NCBI GenBank assembly: GCA_003154335.1
Contig: PMDE01000042.1
Location: 1-9,274, forward strand
From: Methanoregula sp.
GTDB lineage: Archaea > Halobacteriota > Methanomicrobia > Methanomicrobiales > Methanospirillaceae
Reading direction: 5' to 3'
DNA length: 9,274 bases
Made by a program: the position numbers and the translations under genes. Under the pieces are notes generated by a model. That model made no database searches and was not told the DNA's origin. It was given only the letters and a program-made list of their open reading frames with translations. Positions 5,205 through 9,274 of this stretch are shown here, piece by piece. The number at the start of each line of letters is the position of its first letter. Position 1 is the stretch's first letter.

Positions 5205-6185
5205 TTATTTCCTGATGCGTTTTACCATGTTCATAACACCGTACACCCCACAGATTGCTGCTATGGCAGTAAGTGGTGAAACCGGGGAATAGGTAGTCTT
5301 CTTTGCAACGGGTTCCGTGGTTTGTTGTGGTTCCTCCGTGGCTGTTACCTGCGGTGTGACTCCAGTCGGCAGTTGAGACACTGTCCCGGTCAGGGCGATG
5401 GTCCCGGTACGACTCAGTGTTACTGTTGGAGATGCTGACCCTGAAGGATTAACCACCTGAATTTTTCCCAGCGTGTTTTCCTTGTTCTTCAGTGCATCAG
5501 CAAAATCCGGTTTAATCCCGAGAGCTTTGTTAAAGCTCTGGAGGGCATCCTGGTATCTTCCGAGTGCCGCATAGGCTAATCCCTTATTGTTCCATACATC
5601 GGCGTCCTTTACCGTGATCCCGGTCGCCTTGTCATAACTATTCAGGGCGTCCTGGAATCTGCCGAGATTCATGAGTGCGAGTCCTTTCTGGTTCCATCCA
5701 TCGATCATCAGTGGGTCAATGGCTGTACATTTTTCATAGGAAGTGACAGCTCGTTCCGATTCATTCAGGCTCAGGAAGGCATAACCCTGGTTGCAATAGG
5801 CATCTGCACGGATATATCCTGCCGAAAAAAGCGCATCATATGCGGTTACGGCCTCAGCATACCTCCCTGATTTGAGTAAACCGAACGCCCTGGCATTCAG
5901 GGCAACCTGGTCTGATGATTTAAGGGCAAGTGCTGCATCTGCTGCGTTAACCGCTTCATTATACCTGCCCAGGCTATTAAGGGCAACTGCTTTTCCTGTC
6001 AGGGCAGGGGCGTAATTCTTGTCAACAGAAAGCGCATTATTGTAATAGGTCAGGGCATCGGCATAATTTCCCAATGTGACGGCATATTGCCCTTTTGTGT
6101 ACCATTCGAGAGCGTCTTCTGCATGCACAACCGGTATGAGGAGGAATATGAGAAGAAAGGCCAGTACTATTACTTTTGATTTCAT
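5205..6185 (-). CDS. Secreted TPR-repeat protein with C-terminal membrane anchor
   Basis: 326 aa from ATG at 6185; a GTG two codons upstream (6191) is a less likely start. Residues 1-22 form a signal peptide: MKSK, a hydrophobic core, and probable cleavage after VVHA. Six 34-residue TPR units occupy about 25-229, with the usual pattern (for example NNKGLAYAALGRYQDAL), then a capping helix to about 243. A Thr/Pro/Ser-rich, probably glycosylated linker runs to about 302. A hydrophobic segment (304-321) then ends in the basic tail KRIRK. The TPR array should therefore face outside, tethered to the membrane. TPRs bind peptides or proteins; the partner is unknown. Same strand as the MFS gene, 137 nt away, so it may be read through from aCPSF1-MFS or use its own promoter. 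An inverted repeat lies directly before the start. Confidence 0.88.
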   Translation of the reverse strand: MKSKVIVLAFLLIFLLIPVVHAEDALEWYTKGQYAVTLGNYADALTYYNNALSVDKNYAPALTGKAVALNSLGRYNEAVNAADAALALKSSDQVALNARAFGLLKSGRYAEAVTAYDALFSAGYIRADAYCNQGYAFLSLNESERAVTSYEKCTAIDPLMIDGWNQKGLALMNLGRFQDALNSYDKATGITVKDADVWNNKGLAYAALGRYQDALQSFNKALGIKPDFADALKNKENTLGKIQVVNPSGSASPTVTLSRTGTIALTGTVSQLPTGVTPQVTATEEPQQTTEPVAKKTTYSPVSPLTAIAAICGVYGVMNMVKRIRK

Positions 6186-6193
6186 AAGCACAT

Positions 6194-6253
6194 GACGAAG
6201 TTTTCCCTGATCGCTGATGAATGTATTGTTTTCTCAGGCAATTTCCCTTCGTC
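6194..6253 (-). repeat. Two-tier inverted repeat just upstream of the TPR gene start
   Basis: GACGAAG at 6194-6200 is the exact inverse complement of CTTCGTC at 6247-6253. Nested inside, CCTGA (6206-6210) matches TCAGG (6234-6238) around a 23-nt loop. The inner edge of the repeat is 8 nt from the ATG. If transcribed in full, this would fold as a 60-nt leader hairpin with an internal loop. If transcription begins inside it, the outer arms could instead be a DNA operator. Confidence 0.4.
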
Positions 6254-6261
6254 AAGATATG
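6254..6261 (-). promoter_or_regulatory. Possible TATA box of the TPR gene
   Basis: CATATCTT on the minus strand, one base different in two positions from the CATATACT boxes elsewhere in this window. It abuts the outer arm of the inverted repeat. At standard spacing the transcript would begin near 6231, inside the repeat, with a leader of about 45 nt. Weak call. Confidence 0.25.
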
Positions 6262-6322
6262 ATTCTTAATGCATTGAAAAGATTCAGTTCAGTTTTTTAA
6301 TAAGCCGCATTTTTACAGTAAT

Positions 6323-7402
6323 TTAGTTTGCTGTCTGCAGGTTACATTCACAACTCCGTATGGTGAGAAAGACGGTTATTGCAACAAGCGCTGTTGCACA
6401 AAAGGCTAAAAAAAAACCTGCAGAATCAGCGATAAAACCCGCCATGACCGGAAGGGCTGTCATGCCCAGGTAACCCGTGGTTGAAAACAATCCCATTGCA
6501 GTCCCCTGATGATGCCTGACCTGTGAAAGAAACGTCATCTGGCAGATCATGACAATACCTGCAAGTGTTCCCAGAAGAGCAAAACCCAGAGGAGAATAAA
6601 ATGAAATCATGACGGCAATGATCATCAGGAAGGCACACCATCGGATCGTTATAACCGGGGGCAAGAAGAGACGGGACGAAACAAGCACAGCAATGATAGT
6701 ACTGCAACTCATTAAAGCGATCCATATTCCGACACTATCCGGTGAATAGCCGGAAAATTTGGGATATAACGAGGTCACCACACCAGTAATACCTATCAGG
6801 ACAATGGATGAGTACCATAACCAACGGTATTCGCTGATAAGCGGGATGAGAGCATTGTGGTCTTTTGGAATTTCAGGAACTCCTGTTTCCGCAATGAAAA
6901 AACTGATGACTGCAGGCAGTAATGAAAGGATAGCAAAAACGATGATACCTGCAGCCGGATTGAGCGTAAACGAAGCGAGCCAACCGGCGAAGACCAGTCC
7001 GGCCACAAGTCCTGCATTCAGCAGTCCCATGAAATATCCGCTCATTTTTTCATGGTCCGGAAGTGAATTGACATACGACATCGAACCGGCAACAACAAAT
7101 CCTGCCCCGGCTCCCTCGATGAACCGGGCGATAATAATTAAAAGTGGTCCCGTCAGGACTACCAGCAGGAAAGCGGCAAGGACGGTTACCCAAAGTCCGA
7201 TCCGAATAACCGGGACTCTTCCGTACCTGTCTGAAAGGATACCGGCAGGAAGTGTGCAAACAAACGCGCCCATGAAATATGCAGAATAGACAGCTCCCTG
7301 AATTATTGAGCTCTTATCATAAAAAGGCAGGATGGGGACTATGGTATTTGATAGCGCCATGACGATAAATATGCCAAAAAAAACCGGAAGTGTGGTCCTC
7401 AT
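6323..7402 (-). CDS. Major facilitator superfamily transporter, substrate unknown
   Basis: 359 aa, slightly compact for the family. Twelve hydrophobic segments can be placed at about 4-27, 34-55, 65-85, 86-110, 121-145, 148-172, 193-215, 225-247, 251-270, 272-295, 300-327 and 328-351, so the full two-bundle fold is present. MFS motif A is seen in the 2-3 loop as LSDRYGRVPV (D58, R59, G61, R62), and the GLLNAGLVAGLVFAGWLAS stretch in segment 5 resembles the motif C of drug antiporters. The N-terminus (VMALSNTIVPILP) fits the drug/sugar efflux branch. Substrate cannot be assigned. The ATG at 7402 lies 9 nt after the aCPSF1 stop, so the gene is almost certainly co-transcribed with it; a functional link is not evident. 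No good terminator follows its stop. Confidence 0.9.
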   Translation of the reverse strand: MRTTLPVFFGIFIVMALSNTIVPILPFYDKSSIIQGAVYSAYFMGAFVCTLPAGILSDRYGRVPVIRIGLWVTVLAAFLLVVLTGPLLIIIARFIEGAGAGFVVAGSMSYVNSLPDHEKMSGYFMGLLNAGLVAGLVFAGWLASFTLNPAAGIIVFAILSLLPAVISFFIAETGVPEIPKDHNALIPLISEYRWLWYSSIVLIGITGVVTSLYPKFSGYSPDSVGIWIALMSCSTIIAVLVSSRLFLPPVITIRWCAFLMIIAVMISFYSPLGFALLGTLAGIVMICQMTFLSQVRHHQGTAMGLFSTTGYLGMTALPVMAGFIADSAGFFLAFCATALVAITVFLTIRSCECNLQTAN

Positions 7403-7411
7403 CGCTGCCGA

Positions 7412-9274
7412 TCAGACCATCCGGTAGGTTTCGAGGTTCATCGGTGAATGTGTCTCGATATGATAGCGTTTGTAAATGGAACTGGCGAGATCGATGGTGT
7501 TATTCTCATCCCCGTGAATGCAGAAGATCTTTTCTGGTCGCGGCTGGATCTGACCAATGTAATTCATCAGTTGCCGACGGTCTGAGTGACCGGAGAACCC
7601 GTCAATGGTCACGATTTCAAGGTTAATGGTGATTGTTCCTTTGCGTCCCATCGGGACCTCGCGCCATCCCTTCTGGATTCGTCGGCCATAAGTGCCGTCT
7701 GCCTGGTAACCGACAAAGACAAGGGCGTTCTTATCATCCTGCGCAAGGTTCTGGAGATACTCCATAACCGGTCCCCCGTTGAGCATGCCACTTGTCGAAA
7801 TAATGACGCAGGGATCGCCCCCCATCACTTTTTCACGGAGCTCCTGGCTGTCGACCTGTTGAAAACATTCGGCAAGGAAAGGGTTCATTCCCTCCCGGAA
7901 GATCAGGTTCCTCAGCTCATTGTTTAAATATTCAGGATAGGTAGTATGGATAGCCGTGGCCTCGCGGATCATCCCGTCAAGGTAGATCTTTCCTTTCGGG
8001 ATTTTGTCAAGACGCATTCCCTCTTCGAGGGCAAGCATGACTTCCTGGGACCTTCCCACAGAAAATGCCGGAATGATGACTTTTCCTCCCCGGGAGAGGA
8101 CATTGTTAATTGTCTCATAGAGTTTTGCTTCCGCATCGGACCGGGCAGGCTGAAAATCATTGGAACCCCCATACGTGCTCTCCATAAAAAGTGCTTCGAG
8201 GCGGGGGAACTGGTTTATTGCCGGGTTGAACAGGCGACTTTTGCTGTAATTAAAATCGCCGGTAAATGCGATATTGTACATGCCGTCTCCAATGTGAAAG
8301 TGGGCTATGGCTGACCCGAGGATGTGACCAGCATTATGGAAAGTGAGTTTGATATCCGGCGCAATATCCGTCACGCTCCCGTAGTTGAGGGTTATCGAGT
8401 GCCGTATATATGTTTTTACCTCGTTGGAGGAATACGGTACTTTCCGGTCTTCTTTGTGGATAACGTCAAGATAATCGAGCTGAAGCATTGCTGAGAGGTC
8501 ACGGGTTGGCGGTGTGGAATAGACCGGACCTTCGTACCCGTACTTGTACAGGAGAGGAATGAGTGCACAGTGATCAAGGTGAGCGTGGGTTAACACAACC
8601 GCATCGAGCTGGGCAATCGGGTGAATCTCGGGGACATAGAGGTAAGGTGTACCATTTGAGTTATCCGGTTTTTCCCCGCAGTCGATGAGCACCCGGCTAT
8701 TTGGAGTTGTAAGGAGGAATGCAGCCCGCCCGACCTCACGGCAACAACCAAGCGTCGTGACCCTGACCCACTGGTCCTTTTTTACCGTGTCTTTGCCGCT
8801 GTCGTCTTTTCCGGGAATATCCCTGTGTATACGCCTCCCTATGGTCCGGAGGAACGATTTACGTTCCTCATTTACCGAACGGAGGTACTGACGGACCTGC
8901 TTGACGGTCGAACTTTCGATAGGCGGAGTCCTGACAACCTTGGGTGTCCATCCGATATGTTTGGTGATCTCCCGTAGTGTTGTCCCGTTCTTGCCAATGA
9001 CAACCCCGGGTTTTTCCGCTTCTATAAGCACTTCTCCGGTGTCGGCATCAAAAAAGATATCTGTTATTCCAGCAGTCTCCGGAACTACCGATTTAATCTC
9101 GTTGTAAGCTTTTTCCGGATCTTCTAAAATAGTGGGTCTGACTACGATCCTCTTCCGCAGGTCGCGGGCTAAAACCTTGATCAGGTCAGCCTCGTCAGCG
9201 AACCGTTTTGGGTCATCGGTATAAATAACAAGCTCAGGTCCTTCGAATTCGACCTGGGTAACGGTGATGCCCTC
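7412..9274 (-). CDS. fttA: Archaeal termination ribonuclease aCPSF1/FttA (KH, metallo-beta-lactamase, beta-CASP); N-terminus off the right edge
   Basis: 620 codons are visible, open at the right edge; the family is about 630-640 aa, so only some 10-20 residues are missing. Residues 1-145 are the two KH domains, with GKNG at 94-97 in the second. The metallo-beta-lactamase core has LIDCGE (196-201), the zinc motif HAHLDH (230-235), NAGHILGSA and FTGDFNY. The beta-CASP part contains ESTYGG and PAFSVGRSQE. Near the C-terminus are GFSGHSD (H563) and CIHGDE (H587). The protein is the archaeal CPSF73 relative, a cytosolic dimeric endo/5'-exonuclease that cuts nascent RNA after U-tracts and ends transcription. 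A GTG at 9031 is only an internal codon. Followed after 9 nt by the MFS gene. In many euryarchaea the proteasome beta-subunit gene lies beside this one; that would be just outside. Confidence 0.96.
   Translation of the reverse strand, partial: EGITVTQVEFEGPELVIYTDDPKRFADEADLIKVLARDLRKRIVVRPTILEDPEKAYNEIKSVVPETAGITDIFFDADTGEVLIEAEKPGVVIGKNGTTLREITKHIGWTPKVVRTPPIESSTVKQVRQYLRSVNEERKSFLRTIGRRIHRDIPGKDDSGKDTVKKDQWVRVTTLGCCREVGRAAFLLTTPNSRVLIDCGEKPDNSNGTPYLYVPEIHPIAQLDAVVLTHAHLDHCALIPLLYKYGYEGPVYSTPPTRDLSAMLQLDYLDVIHKEDRKVPYSSNEVKTYIRHSITLNYGSVTDIAPDIKLTFHNAGHILGSAIAHFHIGDGMYNIAFTGDFNYSKSRLFNPAINQFPRLEALFMESTYGGSNDFQPARSDAEAKLYETINNVLSRGGKVIIPAFSVGRSQEVMLALEEGMRLDKIPKGKIYLDGMIREATAIHTTYPEYLNNELRNLIFREGMNPFLAECFQQVDSQELREKVMGGDPCVIISTSGMLNGGPVMEYLQNLAQDDKNALVFVGYQADGTYGRRIQKGWREVPMGRKGTITINLEIVTIDGFSGHSDRRQLMNYIGQIQPRPEKIFCIHGDENNTIDLASSIYKRYHIETHSPMNLETYRMV

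Noticed and set aside
6037..6255. 72-codon minus-strand ORF overlapping the TPR gene's start
   Set aside because: Shifted frame, Cys/Arg-rich translation without a domain; the TPR frame has signal peptide and repeats.
6759..7289. 176-codon plus-strand ORF opposite the MFS gene
   Set aside because: It lies wholly antisense to a convincing 12-TM transporter, and its translation is low-complexity and domain-free. It is a shadow frame.
7946..8314. 122-codon plus-strand ORF opposite aCPSF1
   Set aside because: Fully inside the beta-CASP coding region on the other strand, no domain and no start signal.
1..9274. Search for defence systems, CRISPR, insertion sequences, integrases or phage genes
   Set aside because: No regularly spaced repeats, transposase, toxin-antitoxin or nuclease-helicase set is seen. 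The genes are mostly housekeeping in ordinary order.

Overview
The window looks like chromosomal DNA of a methanogenic euryarchaeon, most likely Methanomicrobiales (Methanoregula-like). This rests on recognised gene families: the proteasome ATPase PAN, the small subunit of archaeal phosphomevalonate dehydratase (DUF126), an archaeal-type MoaA and the archaeal termination ribonuclease aCPSF1/FttA. TATA-like boxes, few Shine-Dalgarno sites and U-tract terminators fit. No ribosomal RNA or other taxon marker is present, so the order-level call is inference.

Left part (1-1378): the proteasome-activating nucleotidase runs leftward off the edge (C-terminus missing). The phosphomevalonate dehydratase small subunit runs rightward. 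Only 38 bp separate their start codons, so their promoters appear interleaved. A good stem-loop plus T-run closes the rightward gene.

Spacer (1379-1829): about 450 bp without a long gene. It holds the terminator, two tandem hairpins, a cluster of alternative GATC stems, a likely rlmE promoter, and on the minus strand a 48-codon ORF for a very basic, proline-rich peptide that may be an unannotated small protein.

Middle (1830-5095, plus strand): rlmE (23S rRNA 2'-O-methyltransferase) and moaA (pterin cofactor synthesis) are 6 nt apart and probably co-transcribed. A short U-tract terminator follows. Next come an unrecognised 166-aa protein and an M20-family zinc amidohydrolase/peptidase, 10 nt apart and probably one unit.

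Right part (5205-9274, minus strand): aCPSF1/FttA (only its extreme N-terminus is missing) is followed after 9 nt by a 12-TM MFS transporter, then after 137 nt by a secreted, membrane-anchored TPR protein with an unusual inverted repeat just upstream of its start. The TPR gene ends in a stem-loop with a T-run and converges on the M20 gene.

Most of the window is housekeeping (protein turnover, isoprenoid lipid precursor, rRNA modification, Mo/W cofactor, RNA 3'-end formation). I see no mobile element, CRISPR array, tRNA or defence system. The most novel candidates are the small ORF and RNA-like structures at 1472-1771, the interleaved pan/DUF126 promoters, the TPR leader inverted repeat, and the unknown 166-aa protein.
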